The notes under the pieces: generated by a model
Seen by the model: only the letters and a program-made list of their open reading frames with translations
Database searches by the model: none
What the model was told of the DNA's origin: nothing
Shown: piece by piece, positions 1-10,112 of the stretch
Layout: each line of letters starts with the position of its first letter
Numbering within the stretch: position 1 is the stretch's first letter
Source: Acinetobacter corruptisaponis
GTDB lineage: Bacteria; Pseudomonadota; Gammaproteobacteria; Pseudomonadales; Moraxellaceae
DNA: 64,000 bases
Reading direction: 5' to 3'
NCBI RefSeq assembly: GCF_030053775.1
Contig: NZ_CP125669.1
Span: 3,343,962-3,407,961 of the forward strand
Program-made: the position numbers and the translations under genes

Positions 1-507
1 AATATGTGGTGCTGGTGGTTTAACTTTCTGGCTTTCATTTTATATGCCTATCTTTTCTTTACTTTTAAGCTGTATGGCGAAACCATTCTGCAATTTTTCT
101 TTATGGTGATTAATTTCTATGGTTTCTATTATTGGCTAAAAGGCAAGCGTCAGGATCATGAGATTCGGATTGAACCGATCGCTAGCAAAATGGTTTTGCT
201 ACAAATGTGTCTGGCTGCAATCGGTGGCTTGTTGTTTGGCTTGATCCTAAAGCATTTTACTGATGCCGCCGTACCAATGCTGGATTCACAACTGGCTGCA
301 TTTAGCCTGCTGGCGACCTACTGGACCAGCCGTAAGCATATTGCGACCTGGGTGTTGTGGGTGTTTGTGGATATTGTCTATGTGGGTATGTTTATCTACA
401 AGGAACTGTTCCTGACCGCAGGTTTATATGCTGCATTTGTGTTGCTGGCAGCCTATGGCTGGTGGCAATGGCAACAGGTTAAACGCAAGCAACTGGCTCA
501 TCCATAA
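1..507 (+). CDS. pnuC: PnuC nicotinamide riboside transporter, 5' truncated by window edge
   Basis: This is the C-terminal part of an inner-membrane PnuC-type transporter, which imports nicotinamide riboside for NAD synthesis. The visible protein has several hydrophobic helices. It opens with the aromatic WCWWFNF segment and continues with YGFYYWLKGK, both typical of PnuC, and ends in a basic tail. The frame is open back to base 1, and the family is usually longer than the 168 residues seen, so the true start lies before the window. A strong hairpin follows the stop codon. Family assignment is by recognition of these motifs. The ligand is inferred from the family. Confidence 0.85.
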   Translation, partial: NMWCWWFNFLAFILYAYLFFTFKLYGETILQFFFMVINFYGFYYWLKGKRQDHEIRIEPIASKMVLLQMCLAAIGGLLFGLILKHFTDAAVPMLDSQLAAFSLLATYWTSRKHIATWVLWVFVDIVYVGMFIYKELFLTAGLYAAFVLLAAYGWWQWQQVKRKQLAHP

Positions 508-537
508 AATAGGGGCAGGTGATCTGCCCTTATTTAT
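508..537 (+). terminator. Rho-independent terminator after pnuC
   Basis: The hairpin arms AATAGGGGCAG and CTGCCCTTATT have one mismatch, enclose the loop GTGAT, and are followed by an AT-rich tract. The hairpin begins directly after the pnuC stop codon. The rest of the 301-bp gap up to the LuxR-type gene is AT-rich, with no further gene visible. Confidence 0.7.
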
Positions 538-808
538 TCACCTGAGTTTGACTTAAATATTTCTTTAACTTATGAAAGACAATAAGATGATAATTTTATG
601 AAAAGGCTGAAGAATTAAAAATATGAAGAATAGATTTTTAATTATTGGTTTAGTTAAGTTTGGTTGCTGTTTTTTTTGTACAAAAAATCCTATAAAAATC
701 ATGTTATTGCATATCATTAAAAAATATAGCGTTACAAAATGAGTGAATAATTCCTTAAGTTATTAATTTTTTTATATAAAAATTAAAGGTGCATTTAAAA
801 GGATTTTT

Positions 809-1981
809 ATGGGGCCAAAGCGTATGCAACAACTGGAGAATCATATTATTGGGATGATTTATGATGCTGCCTTGGATCATCAGCTTTGGACACAGGTTTT
901 ACAGTCCATTGTTGAATATACACAGAGTAATACTGCTATTTTTACTGCGGTTGATCAGCTGAATCCCAGTTTTGATTTTGTCTATACCTACAACATTCCT
1001 GAATCAGCTTTAGAAGCCTATCAGGATGAATGTATCAATGTGATTGATATGAAACTGCATGTCCCTTTATGGCAGCAGGCTGGCATTGGCGGGGTGGTGC
1101 ATGCAGATTTGAGCCATTATGCAGATATGCCTGAATATTCAGATGAATATATTTTTCATGACCGATGTTTAAGAACTGCTGGGATTAGCCGTTTTGGTGC
1201 TGTTCTGCTTGAACAGGGGAAATATCAATGGTCGGTATTTGCAGTACACCGTAACCCAAAAGCACCGCCCTATACTGTGGAGGAACTGCAACTGTTGGCC
1301 CGATTAGGCAAGCATTTGCGTCGTGCCCTACAAATTCATCGGCAGTTAAGTATTGTAAGGCAGGAAAACAGTGAACTGTATCAGTTGATTGATGGGCTAA
1401 GGACAGGCGTAATCATTTTAGATGAACAGATGAATATTGCCTACAGTAATCTTCAGGCCAAACATATTTTAGAACATTCTGCCTTATTGAGCATTGATCA
1501 ATATAACCATTTATATGCTCCTGCCCAGTTTCAGGCACAGTTGCACCGTTTGATTCAAAGTGCCTTGTTTAAGGACAATACCGTTAATGCAGAAGATGTT
1601 GGCGGTGTTCTGGGAATTTATGGGCAACAGGGAGAACATCCGATTATGCTGACAGTCACGCCATTATCTGACCAGTCACATATCTTCCAGATTGATCAGC
1701 GACAACGGGTTGCGCTGTTTATTACAGAAGTTCATGAAAAGTGCCAGTTGGCGGAACAGTTTGTGCAGCAGTTGTATGGGCTGTCACATCGTGAAGTACA
1801 AATCTGTGTGCTATTTTTTAAGGGGTTGAAGACTGAGGAAATCTCAACACATCTAGGTCTGACTTATCACTCAGTACGGACTTATTTTAAAACGATTTAT
1901 GCGAAAACGCAGTGTAATTCACAAGCTGAATTATTAAAATTGCTGGCAGGGTTTACACTGGATTTTGAGCATATCGTTTAG
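809..1981 (+). CDS. LuxR-family transcriptional regulator
   Basis: This 390-residue cytoplasmic regulator has a C-terminal LuxR-type helix-turn-helix from about residue 322, with the signature LSHREVQICVLFFKGLKTEE followed by HLGL and VRTYFKTIYAK. The N-terminal 300 residues look like a PAS/GAF-like sensory region, including GVIILDEQMNIAYSN at about 200. No receiver domain or aspartate phosphorylation site stands out, so the signal is unknown. An AAGGA ribosome-binding site lies five bases before the ATG at 809. An internal ATG at 824 is possible but poorly placed. It is monocistronic and followed by a terminator. Related Acinetobacter proteins are annotated only as HTH regulators, and I cannot name a target. 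Confidence 0.8.
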   Translation: MGPKRMQQLENHIIGMIYDAALDHQLWTQVLQSIVEYTQSNTAIFTAVDQLNPSFDFVYTYNIPESALEAYQDECINVIDMKLHVPLWQQAGIGGVVHADLSHYADMPEYSDEYIFHDRCLRTAGISRFGAVLLEQGKYQWSVFAVHRNPKAPPYTVEELQLLARLGKHLRRALQIHRQLSIVRQENSELYQLIDGLRTGVIILDEQMNIAYSNLQAKHILEHSALLSIDQYNHLYAPAQFQAQLHRLIQSALFKDNTVNAEDVGGVLGIYGQQGEHPIMLTVTPLSDQSHIFQIDQRQRVALFITEVHEKCQLAEQFVQQLYGLSHREVQICVLFFKGLKTEEISTHLGLTYHSVRTYFKTIYAKTQCNSQAELLKLLAGFTLDFEHIV

Positions 1982-1986
1982 TTTGG

Positions 1987-2014
1987 GCCCTTTCATCGGT
2001 TTGAATGAAAGGGC
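1987..2014. terminator. Bidirectional terminator between convergent genes
   Basis: The perfect 10-bp arms GCCCTTTCAT and ATGAAAGGGC enclose an 8-base loop. The hairpin sits between the LuxR-type gene and the convergent lipoprotein gene. Confidence 0.65.
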
Positions 2015-2024
2015 ATGTGTTGGA

Positions 2025-3242
2025 TTATTTTATTCGTTTGAAAATTGCGGGTTCTTCATTTTCATATTGAACTGCAAGTGAGTCATTTTGCTTAATGGTG
2101 AATGTGTAGCTGTCCAGATCATATTGTCCAGGAACCAGCTCTGGATGATAGGAATCAACTAAACCAGCACAGCCTGTGGTGTCATAATAAATCTCAGAAA
2201 CTTTCAGCGTGTTATTGGTGGCACTGTATTTACCATATTCTAAGCCATTGAATGCACAATCTTCTTCTGTAGTGTGCAGTAGGAAATAGCTATTATCGCT
2301 AAAGAACGTAAAGATGTGGTTCGGCATTTGCCATGAACCGACCAAACTGTTTTCCTGATTTGGAACTTTAGTCAGGGTATAACGGGCATTGTTGTCACTC
2401 GGTTCCCGTATCAGCAAGCTGTCTTTTTGCTCACCATAGGAAAGATAAATATCGGTGTCGGAACCAGCAAAGCCCCATTCACCATTTTTATCAAGACTTG
2501 CAGTTGCTTTTATATGTGAAGTAATTGGGTCGATATTAAAATTACCAATCTCAATGCCAGCTTGTCCATATGCATCTTTAGCAGAGGCCTGTCCCATCAC
2601 ATAGTTGCCATTTGCATCCACATAAACCAGGGTTTTTTCTTTGGCCTTGGTTGAGGATAGTTGCCATACGCCTGCAATATCACTATAAAATGCCTTTCTT
2701 AAATTGACCTTGGCTGTTTCAGAATCCACTAGGGTTGTTCCTGATTCTGCTATCGTCTTTTTAACATTGCTGTCCTGTACAAACGCTGTTGAAGCTTGAT
2801 CAAAATTGATGGGTGTCCCCGCTAAAACATTTTTGGTTTGATCACTGACCTGAATACCTGCTAATGCTGTATTACTGTCCAGAGACTGGATAAATGCAAC
2901 CAGATTTTCCTTAACATTGGTTTTTTCAGATAGATCTACAGGAGTGAGGACTGCTTTAGCACTCACCTCATTGCCAAGTTGGACATTGCCTAAACTAAAA
3001 CGAATGTTTTCTCCAGCTTTGTAATTAAATTCGCCCTTGTCATTGGTATCACCCTGTGTGCCGCCACTGGTTTGATAGTGAACACCTGAAACAATCTCGC
3101 CATTTTTAAATACACCGACCTTTGGCTCATTTGGCTGAGATGGATTAGGATTGTCTGGCGTTGCAGAGTCATGATCATTGTCAGAACCGCCACATGCTGT
3201 TAAAAGACTCGCTAAGGTAATGACTAAAAAAGTTTTTTTCAT
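2025..3242 (-). CDS. Predicted outer-membrane lipoprotein of unknown function
   Basis: The protein starts MKKTFLVITLASLLTACGGS, a lipoprotein signal peptide with lipobox LTAC, so it should be lipidated and exported. The open frame extends 12 codons further upstream (to 3278), but that extension would bury the signal peptide, so I choose the ATG at 3242. Next comes an Asp/Asn/Pro-rich linker, then a repeat-like beta-rich body with VFKNGEIVSGVHYQT near residue 50, and a lipocalin-like C-terminal half containing GVWQLSS and GSWQMPNHIFTFF. Both halves resemble domains seen in large Acinetobacter surface lipoproteins, but I do not recognise a function. It is a single gene, convergent with the LuxR-type gene. 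Confidence 0.7.
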   Translation of the reverse strand: MKKTFLVITLASLLTACGGSDNDHDSATPDNPNPSQPNEPKVGVFKNGEIVSGVHYQTSGGTQGDTNDKGEFNYKAGENIRFSLGNVQLGNEVSAKAVLTPVDLSEKTNVKENLVAFIQSLDSNTALAGIQVSDQTKNVLAGTPINFDQASTAFVQDSNVKKTIAESGTTLVDSETAKVNLRKAFYSDIAGVWQLSSTKAKEKTLVYVDANGNYVMGQASAKDAYGQAGIEIGNFNIDPITSHIKATASLDKNGEWGFAGSDTDIYLSYGEQKDSLLIREPSDNNARYTLTKVPNQENSLVGSWQMPNHIFTFFSDNSYFLLHTTEEDCAFNGLEYGKYSATNNTLKVSEIYYDTTGCAGLVDSYHPELVPGQYDLDSYTFTIKQNDSLAVQYENEEPAIFKRIK

Positions 3243-3354
3243 AGCATTTTTCTCTCTATGTTGCTTTATATTCAGCATAGAGAGATTTTATTTAACTGCA
3301 TATCCGCAAATGTGGAGTATCGTAAGACTCAGGATTCGTTCTTAACTTTGAATA

Positions 3355-4971
3355 TCAGGATGGCCTGTGTTTCCAATAAGGCCAATTTTCTTCAGGGCTA
3401 AACTGATAATTGTTATCCAGCCAGTACGTCCGTTTGGGTGCTGACTTTTCCTTAAGTCCCATGATATGCATCAGGTTGTCATCAAGTTCTGCCGTGTTCA
3501 GTGTCCTGGTTTTATCCACACCAGTTGAGGGAATATGGTCATACCACATGATCACGGGAACCTGATAACCCGCCTTGGTATTTGGGCTATGACCTGCATA
3601 GTCGATTTCATGCCCAACTTCATTGCCATGATCCGACACCACCATGAATGACCTGAAGTCTGGTACATGATCGGCCTGCAACTCATCCAGAAATTTGGCC
3701 AATAAGGAGTCTTCATATAACACGGCGTTGTCATAATCATTGCGTAGCGAACGAATCCACGGGTCAATATCCCTGTTTTTAAGGTCAGTTTCCACCGCAT
3801 CATTACTGGTGCTGGTAAAGCGGTTAAATGCTGCTGGATAACGTTCCTGATAGTTTGGATGGGCACCAATCAAATGCAGGATAATCAATTTTTTCGGTTC
3901 AGGATCAGCCAGTGCCTGCTGATAATCAGGGAGCAGGTTTTCATCCAGAGAACTGCTGCTACGTCCTGAACGCCTGTTTTTATAAATGGCTTTATCCGTA
4001 TAGGAACCAAAAAGCGACGAGAGATAAACATCGTCCTGATTGCTGATCCAGTAAATTTTATAGCCTGCCGCTCGGGCATAGGCCAGCACACTTTCAGGGG
4101 AATATTTATCATGTTCCGATGCTGGACTTTCCGTCAATAAAACCCGTAAGGCATTGATGGTGGATGGAGCAGGTGAAAAGGCGTTGCAAAAAACCTTAAG
4201 CTGATCCAGTCGTTTATTGAGTTCTGGTGTGGTATCTCTTGGATAGCCACATACACCATAATTCAGGCTGGTGATACTTTCTGAAAGTACCAGAACATGG
4301 GTTTGTTTGCCTTTTGCCTGATCAGTTAAGACCAGATTTTGTTTTGCGCTGAGATCCCATTGCTGATGTACAGCTTTATGTTGCTTGATCCTGTCTTTAA
4401 AATTCTGGATTTTGCTGTAATAATCTTGCCAAAATACCACAGGGTGAACTTTGCGCGAGGGCTTCATTAAATAGCTGGTGATCGTTAATAATATTAAAAA
4501 AATGATAAAAAAACGGTAAAAACGTTGATTCCAGACTTGCAAAAGGTCATTTGCACTTAAATATTTAAATACTGCATAGCTATAGCTCACTGTAAGAAAA
4601 GCTAAGCCTGATAAGACCAGAATAAGAGAGGCGAGATGTAATTCAAAAAATTCCAGAATTTCCTGCTGATTGGTATTGGCAACCGCCTCGATAATAAAAT
4701 AGGCCTCATTGTCACTGTTAAATAGAAACCATGTGCTGGAACGTAACAGTGCATCAAGCCAGAAAATAAACCACCATATGATGGTGAGCACATGCCAATA
4801 TTTTTTCTGTTTAATGATGGCGAGAATAAGAAAAATTGTTCCAGGCAAGGATAGGAAGCCCAGTCGTAAACCATCGGTTAAATTTCCAGCAGAAATCAAC
4901 AGACCGCCCGTGATTAACGCAGGCAGCACAATAAGCAGCAAAATATTAAAATTTTTTAAGCTGGCTTTCAT
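3355..4971 (-). CDS. Sulfatase-fold phosphoethanolamine-transferase-like membrane protein
   Basis: This 538-residue protein has about five N-terminal hydrophobic helices (residues 1-180) followed by a periplasmic sulfatase/alkaline-phosphatase-fold domain. Metal-site motifs are visible: LVLSES near residue 230, the GYPRDTTPEL block typical of EptA/CptA/YhbX-type enzymes, and VVSDHGNEVGHE near 445. Enzymes of this family move phosphoethanolamine onto lipid A or core sugars. The nucleophile region reads SPAPSTINALR rather than the TSCGTS of EptA/MCR, so it is nearer to CptA/YhbX, and colistin resistance should not be assumed. It is monocistronic and divergent from the RND gene. No good ribosome-binding site precedes the ATG. 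Confidence 0.75.
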   Translation of the reverse strand: MKASLKNFNILLLIVLPALITGGLLISAGNLTDGLRLGFLSLPGTIFLILAIIKQKKYWHVLTIIWWFIFWLDALLRSSTWFLFNSDNEAYFIIEAVANTNQQEILEFFELHLASLILVLSGLAFLTVSYSYAVFKYLSANDLLQVWNQRFYRFFIIFLILLTITSYLMKPSRKVHPVVFWQDYYSKIQNFKDRIKQHKAVHQQWDLSAKQNLVLTDQAKGKQTHVLVLSESITSLNYGVCGYPRDTTPELNKRLDQLKVFCNAFSPAPSTINALRVLLTESPASEHDKYSPESVLAYARAAGYKIYWISNQDDVYLSSLFGSYTDKAIYKNRRSGRSSSSLDENLLPDYQQALADPEPKKLIILHLIGAHPNYQERYPAAFNRFTSTSNDAVETDLKNRDIDPWIRSLRNDYDNAVLYEDSLLAKFLDELQADHVPDFRSFMVVSDHGNEVGHEIDYAGHSPNTKAGYQVPVIMWYDHIPSTGVDKTRTLNTAELDDNLMHIMGLKEKSAPKRTYWLDNNYQFSPEENWPYWKHRPS

Positions 4972-5296
4972 ATGGTTCTAGTACAGTGGGAGAGAGTAAT
5001 AAGCGTGCTAATATCGGTTTAAGTGGAGGATGTGTCAATTCAAAATTGGGAAGTATTTGATTGCACAGCAAATTAAATTATTTAGCCAAGCTTTAATTTC
5101 TCATGGAAATGAACATTGAAATTATTTCCCTTAAATCTCCAAAATCCATTATTTCTCCGCAATTTCCGCTTTTTGCAATGATATGTTAATAGAGATGGTG
5201 TTTGCTGGAAAGCTCGGTAATGATCATATGCTGAAAGTCACCATATTTGTTTATGTTTTTGAAAAATTGACTGTTTCAACCATGGAATGAACAGCC
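4972..5296. other. Intergenic region between divergent sulfatase and RND genes
   Basis: This 325-bp AT-rich stretch must hold the promoters of both divergent genes. I see no reading frame for a membrane-fusion protein or a regulator, and no clear operator palindrome. Confidence 0.5.
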
Positions 5297-8200
5297 GTGC
5301 TATCTAAGTTTTTTATTGAGCGACCCATTTTTGCAGGTGTACTTGCCATTATCGTCATGGCTTTAGGGATACTCGCGATTCTCAACTTACCTGTGGAACG
5401 CTATCCTGATATTGCACCGCCTAAAATTACTGTCTCAACAAATTATAGTGGCGCAGATGCCAAAACTGTTGAGCAGAGTGTTACTCAGGTATTGGAGCAG
5501 CAAATCCAAGGGCTTGACCATTTACTGTATTTTAGTTCAACCAGTGATGCCTCAGGCCGTAGCCGTATTACCATCAGTTTTGAAAATGGCACCAATCCAG
5601 ATACCGCACAGGTTCAGGTACAAAATAAAATCAGTGGTGTGATTCGACGTTTACCCGATGCCGTACAGCGTCAGGGTGTCAATGTGACCAAGTCACTTGG
5701 TGATACCTTTATGGTGGTGGGGTTATATGACAGTACAGGAAAATCAACCAATATCACCTTATCCGATTATCTTTCAACCCATGTACTGGATAATTTAAAT
5801 CGTATTGATGGGGTGGGTGAAACCGATGTGTTTGGTTCACAGTATGCCATGCGAATTTGGCTGGACCCCAATAAACTGATCCAGTACCACCTGATCCCCA
5901 ATGATATTGTTGCAGCGATTAGTACCCAAAATACGCAGGTTGCCGCGGGTGCAATTGGTGACTTGCCTGTGGTGGATGGTCAATATCTCAATGCCAAAGT
6001 GACTTCAGGTTCCCGATTAAAAACCATTCAGGACTTTGAGCAAATCGTGGTTAAATCCAATGTCTCAGGCAGTTTTGTTTTACTCAAGGACATTGCCCGT
6101 ATTGAACTTGGTGCAGAAAATTACCAGTCTTTTAACACCATTAATGGTTATCCAGCGGCAGGTTTGGGAATTTCACTTTCTTCGGGTGCCAATGCCATCC
6201 AGACCTCTAAACTGATTCACCAGACGCTGGATGAGTTATCCAGCAAATTGCCTGCTGGCTATAAAATCGTTTATCCACGTGACAACACACCTTTTGTTCA
6301 GGAATCCATCAAGGAAGTAATCAAGACATTGGTTGAGGCCATTGGTTTGGTGATTCTGGTGATGTTCCTGTTCCTGCAAAGCTGGCGTGCCACGCTGATT
6401 CCAAGTATTACTGTACCGATTGTGATTCTCGGTACTTTTGCTGTGCTGGAGTTGCTTGGGTTTAGTATCAATACTTTAACCTTATTTGCTTTGGTCCTTG
6501 CCATTGGTCTGTTGGTGGATGATGCCATTGTGGTGGTGGAAAACGTGGAAAGATTGATGCATGAGCAGCATCTCTCTCCCAAACAGGCTGCCACTGAATC
6601 AATGCAGGAAATTAGTGGCGCACTGATTGGGATTACGCTGGTGCTGACTGCGGTCTTTATTCCAATGTCTTTCTTTGCAGGATCAATTGGTGTGATCTAT
6701 CGCCAGTTCTCCATTACCCTGGTTGCTGCCATGATATTGTCACTGTTGGTGGCTTTGGTACTGACGCCTGCATTGTGTGCCTTGATTCTAAAACCGAACC
6801 ATCAACCTAAAAAATGGGCTGTTCACTTCAATAACGGGATTGAACGCTTAAAAACCAAATACCTGAATTTAGTCCAGACCACATTGCGCTATAAAGCCCC
6901 TGTTCTGGTGATATTTATTGCATTGATTGCGGTATTTGCCCTGTTCTATAAAGGCTTGCAAAGCAGTTTCCTGCCGAAAGAGGATCAAGGAATCTTAAGT
7001 GTGCAATTTAGGCTGGTGGATAGCGCACCACTGTCCAAAAGTCAGGAAGTGGGTGAGTCGATTCGACAATATTTTCTCCAGAATGAACAACACAACGTCA
7101 AGCTGGTACTGATTCGGTATGGACGCAATAACTCAGGTACAGGGCAAAACTTAGGACAGGGCTTTATTGCATTGAATCATTGGGATGAACGCACGGGACA
7201 GAAAAATTCTGCCGAAGCCATTCGTAAACGAGCGCTTAAATATTTTAGCCAATTTCCAAATGCCCAGATTAACGTGACCTTACCCGCTTCGGTAAATGGT
7301 CTGGGTTCAACCGATGGCCTTGATTTCTGGATTCAGGACCTGAATGGACAGGGCGATCAATTCCTTGATCAAAGCTTTAAGCAGCTACAGCAGCTCGGTC
7401 AGAAATTTTCGAGCTTTGAAAATCTGGACAAACAGTCAACCGACAGCAAAACCACCCTGAATGTGAAGATTGACCATAAACAGGCGTTGGCAAATGGCCT
7501 AAACCTGAATGATATCAATAGCACCTTGTCAACGGCATGGGGTGGAACCTATGTAAATGACTTTATTGATCGGGGGCGGATTAAGCAGGTGATTCTACAG
7601 GGTGATGCACCGTTTCGTTCCAAACCAGAAGATTTATATCAATGGTCAGTCCGTAACAGTCAAAACCAGATGGTGCCATTCAGCTCATTCTCAAATACTG
7701 CCTGGGCAGGGAATCCAAGTATTGTGCAACGTTATATGGGCTATAGCGCCCTGCAACTACAGGCCAATGTGGGCAGTGGCCAATCGTCTGGACAGGCCAT
7801 GAAAGATATTGAGCAGTTGGTGGGCCAGCAACAGGGACTGGGATTATTGTGGACAGGGCTTTCCTATCAGGAAAAGCAGTCAACCAATCAGGCAATCTGG
7901 TTATATTTAATCTCCATTGCATTTATTTTCCTATGCTTGGCCGCCCTATATGAGAGCTTGCGTATCCCAATGGCGGTGATGACTGCAATTCCCTTGGGGA
8001 TTGGAGGCAGTATTATCTTTGCACATAGTTTTGGTTTGCCGAATGATGTGTATTTCCAGATTGCCTTGCTTACCACCATTGGTTTGTCCTGTAAAAATGC
8101 GATTCTGATTGTTGAGTTTGCGGCAATGGCACAGGCTCAGGGGAAAAATGCCATTCAGGCCGCATTGCAGGGTGCAGGCTTGCGTTTACGCCCGATTCTG

Positions 8201-8416
8201 ATGACATCCTTTGCTTTTGGCGCGGGGGTGATTCCCTTGGTTTTTGCTTTTGGTGCGGGTGCGGTCAGCCGTCAGGAAATCGGGATCAGTGTCTTGGGTG
8301 GAGTGGTCTTTGGAACGGTCTTGGTGCTGATCTTTATTCCATTTATGTTTGTACTGGTTGCCAATATGTTTAAGCCTAAACACAAACTGGAAACCATTGA
8401 ACAAGACAGTCTTTAA
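5297..8416 (+). CDS. RND efflux pump permease, HAE1 (AcrB/MexB) type
   Basis: This full-length 1039-residue inner-membrane transporter begins with the classical MLSKFFIERPIFAGVLAI. It has 12 predicted helices and two large periplasmic loops. The proton-relay aspartates lie in GLLVDDAIVVVENV near residues 407-409, and helix 10-12 motifs (GLSCKNAILIVEFA) are present. That pattern marks the drug/hydrophobe (HAE1) class rather than the heavy-metal class. The start is GTG at 5297. No membrane-fusion protein or outer-membrane channel gene flanks it, so it must borrow partners encoded elsewhere. A terminator hairpin follows. Substrates cannot be read from sequence. Confidence 0.9.
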   Translation: MLSKFFIERPIFAGVLAIIVMALGILAILNLPVERYPDIAPPKITVSTNYSGADAKTVEQSVTQVLEQQIQGLDHLLYFSSTSDASGRSRITISFENGTNPDTAQVQVQNKISGVIRRLPDAVQRQGVNVTKSLGDTFMVVGLYDSTGKSTNITLSDYLSTHVLDNLNRIDGVGETDVFGSQYAMRIWLDPNKLIQYHLIPNDIVAAISTQNTQVAAGAIGDLPVVDGQYLNAKVTSGSRLKTIQDFEQIVVKSNVSGSFVLLKDIARIELGAENYQSFNTINGYPAAGLGISLSSGANAIQTSKLIHQTLDELSSKLPAGYKIVYPRDNTPFVQESIKEVIKTLVEAIGLVILVMFLFLQSWRATLIPSITVPIVILGTFAVLELLGFSINTLTLFALVLAIGLLVDDAIVVVENVERLMHEQHLSPKQAATESMQEISGALIGITLVLTAVFIPMSFFAGSIGVIYRQFSITLVAAMILSLLVALVLTPALCALILKPNHQPKKWAVHFNNGIERLKTKYLNLVQTTLRYKAPVLVIFIALIAVFALFYKGLQSSFLPKEDQGILSVQFRLVDSAPLSKSQEVGESIRQYFLQNEQHNVKLVLIRYGRNNSGTGQNLGQGFIALNHWDERTGQKNSAEAIRKRALKYFSQFPNAQINVTLPASVNGLGSTDGLDFWIQDLNGQGDQFLDQSFKQLQQLGQKFSSFENLDKQSTDSKTTLNVKIDHKQALANGLNLNDINSTLSTAWGGTYVNDFIDRGRIKQVILQGDAPFRSKPEDLYQWSVRNSQNQMVPFSSFSNTAWAGNPSIVQRYMGYSALQLQANVGSGQSSGQAMKDIEQLVGQQQGLGLLWTGLSYQEKQSTNQAIWLYLISIAFIFLCLAALYESLRIPMAVMTAIPLGIGGSIIFAHSFGLPNDVYFQIALLTTIGLSCKNAILIVEFAAMAQAQGKNAIQAALQGAGLRLRPILMTSFAFGAGVIPLVFAFGAGAVSRQEIGISVLGGVVFGTVLVLIFIPFMFVLVANMFKPKHKLETIEQDSL

Positions 8417-8437
8417 AATTCAATGCAAATGAATAAT

Positions 8438-8478
8438 CAGGTTTATGGGCCAAGTCCATAGACCTGAATTGTTCATTT
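8438..8478 (+). terminator. Terminator after the RND gene
   Basis: Arms CAGGTTTATGG and CCATAGACCTG (one G-T pair) flank a 7-base loop and lead into a T-rich tract. The remaining bases to mgtE include a smaller hairpin (GCCGT/ACGGC, loop ATAA) with no assigned role. Confidence 0.6.
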
Positions 8479-8696
8479 TTGTTAGCTCATTTGAGAATGA
8501 AAAAAATTATTTGTAGTATTGCCGTGCCGTATAAACGGCTTAATGAGGATTAATTGCCTAAATGGACACGCAGAGTTGTCGTTTTTCAAGAATTAAACAT
8601 TTTTATATTGACCAAGTTCTGAATGAAGCGCTGATCCGCCAGTAAAATAAAAGGCTGATTGACTCTTCATGACAGATCATTGGTGAAGAGGTGGAT

Positions 8697-10034
8697 ATGA
8701 GCTCCAACAATTTCTTATATTTATTAAATGATGCACTAAAGAATAATCAGATTGAACTTGCACTTGATTCGGTAAAAACGTTCCGTGCCGTTGATATTGC
8801 GGATGTGTTGACCCAGTTACCTGTAGAACAGGGGCAATTGCTGTTAACACATTTGCCCAAACGGGCCTATGTGTTTTCTTATCTTCCCCCCACTGAACAG
8901 GTCAATCTGGCGAAAGTCATGCCAAGAAATATTCTGGCTGAAATTATTGGCGAGATGTCATCGGATAAACGGGCTGATGTATTTAAATGTCTGGACCAGG
9001 AACAGCAGAATGCGCTGCTGCCTGCATTGGCTCAGGCGGAAAGGGAAGATATTCGCCAGCTTTCCTCCTATGTTGAGGGAACCGCTGGGGCGATCATGAG
9101 TTCCGAGTATGCGACCTTAAAACCCAACATGATGGTAAAAGATGCGATTAAGATGTTGCGTCTGGAAGCGCCTGATACCGAGACAATTTACTTTGCCTAT
9201 GTGTTGGATCAGGCCCGAAAGATTTTGGGTGTTCTATCCTTAAAGCAACTGATACTTGCGCCTGAGGAGCAGAACATCAATGAGCTGATGGAAACTAATG
9301 TCCTGAAAGCCTATGTCGATACAGATCAGGATGAGGTCGCGAAAACCATTGCCCGTTATGACCTGTTGGCCCTGCCGATCATTGACCATCAGGACATGAT
9401 GGTGGGAATAGTCACTTATGATGATGCGATGGATGTTGCCAGTGAGGAGGCAACGGAGGACTTCCTGAAAGTGGGGGCGGTGAATGCCTCATCTAAACTT
9501 AGTATCAAGTCGGCACCGATTTTGCTGCTCTATCAGAAACGAGTGTTTTGGCTGGTTTTCTTGGTTTTTGGCAGTTTGCTTTCGGGTATTGGGATTGCCC
9601 ATTATGAAGACGTGATTTCGCAAAATCTGGTGCTGGTGTTCTTTTTGCCATTGCTGGTCGGAAGTGGGGGAAATGCGGGTTCTCAGTCCTCAACCCTCAT
9701 GGTACGTGCCTTGGCTACGGGGGATGTGCAGTTTAGGGACTGGTTTCATTTATTGGGGCGGGAAAGTCTGGTGGCTTTGTGCCTTGGTGGAACTATGGCC
9801 GTTGCAGTGTCGTTGTTGGGCTATTTCCGTGGTGACGAAATGATCGCCTTGGTCTTGGCAATCAGTATGATGGGTATTGTGTTGATGGGGTGTCTGATTG
9901 GGATGAGCTTGCCCTTTATCTTGAATAAGGCAGGACTTGATCCAGCAAGTGCTTCGGCACCTTTGGTAACTTCAATCTGTGATGCCACAGGTGTAATTGT
10001 GTATTTGTTTATTGCTTCAATGATTTTATTCTGA
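8697..10034 (+). CDS. mgtE: MgtE magnesium transporter
   Basis: This 445-residue MgtE-family Mg2+ channel has an N-terminal helical domain (residues 1-120), a tandem CBS pair (about 130-250) that senses cytoplasmic Mg2+ in the family, and five C-terminal membrane helices. The pore region contains PLLVGSGGNAGSQSSTLMVRALATGD, with the conserved GGNAGSQ core. I choose the ATG at 8697 because AGAGG lies five bases upstream. The GTG at 8691 would overlap that ribosome-binding site. No M-box-like structured leader was recognised upstream. It stands alone, 78 bp before the DUF4112 gene. Confidence 0.9.
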   Translation: MSSNNFLYLLNDALKNNQIELALDSVKTFRAVDIADVLTQLPVEQGQLLLTHLPKRAYVFSYLPPTEQVNLAKVMPRNILAEIIGEMSSDKRADVFKCLDQEQQNALLPALAQAEREDIRQLSSYVEGTAGAIMSSEYATLKPNMMVKDAIKMLRLEAPDTETIYFAYVLDQARKILGVLSLKQLILAPEEQNINELMETNVLKAYVDTDQDEVAKTIARYDLLALPIIDHQDMMVGIVTYDDAMDVASEEATEDFLKVGAVNASSKLSIKSAPILLLYQKRVFWLVFLVFGSLLSGIGIAHYEDVISQNLVLVFFLPLLVGSGGNAGSQSSTLMVRALATGDVQFRDWFHLLGRESLVALCLGGTMAVAVSLLGYFRGDEMIALVLAISMMGIVLMGCLIGMSLPFILNKAGLDPASASAPLVTSICDATGVIVYLFIASMILF

Positions 10035-10112
10035 ACTGTAATAATAATTGTACCGACAAAGCCTAAAAAGTACTTTATTCTCAAGCATAAACAACGTTTT
10101 TAGGTTGAGTGA

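Noticed and set aside
3355..4971. MCR-type colistin-resistance gene
   Set aside because: The nucleophile region lacks the TSCGTS-type motif and resembles CptA/YhbX instead.
8479..8696. Magnesium riboswitch ahead of mgtE
   Set aside because: Only one small hairpin was seen, and no M-box-like conserved core could be recognised.
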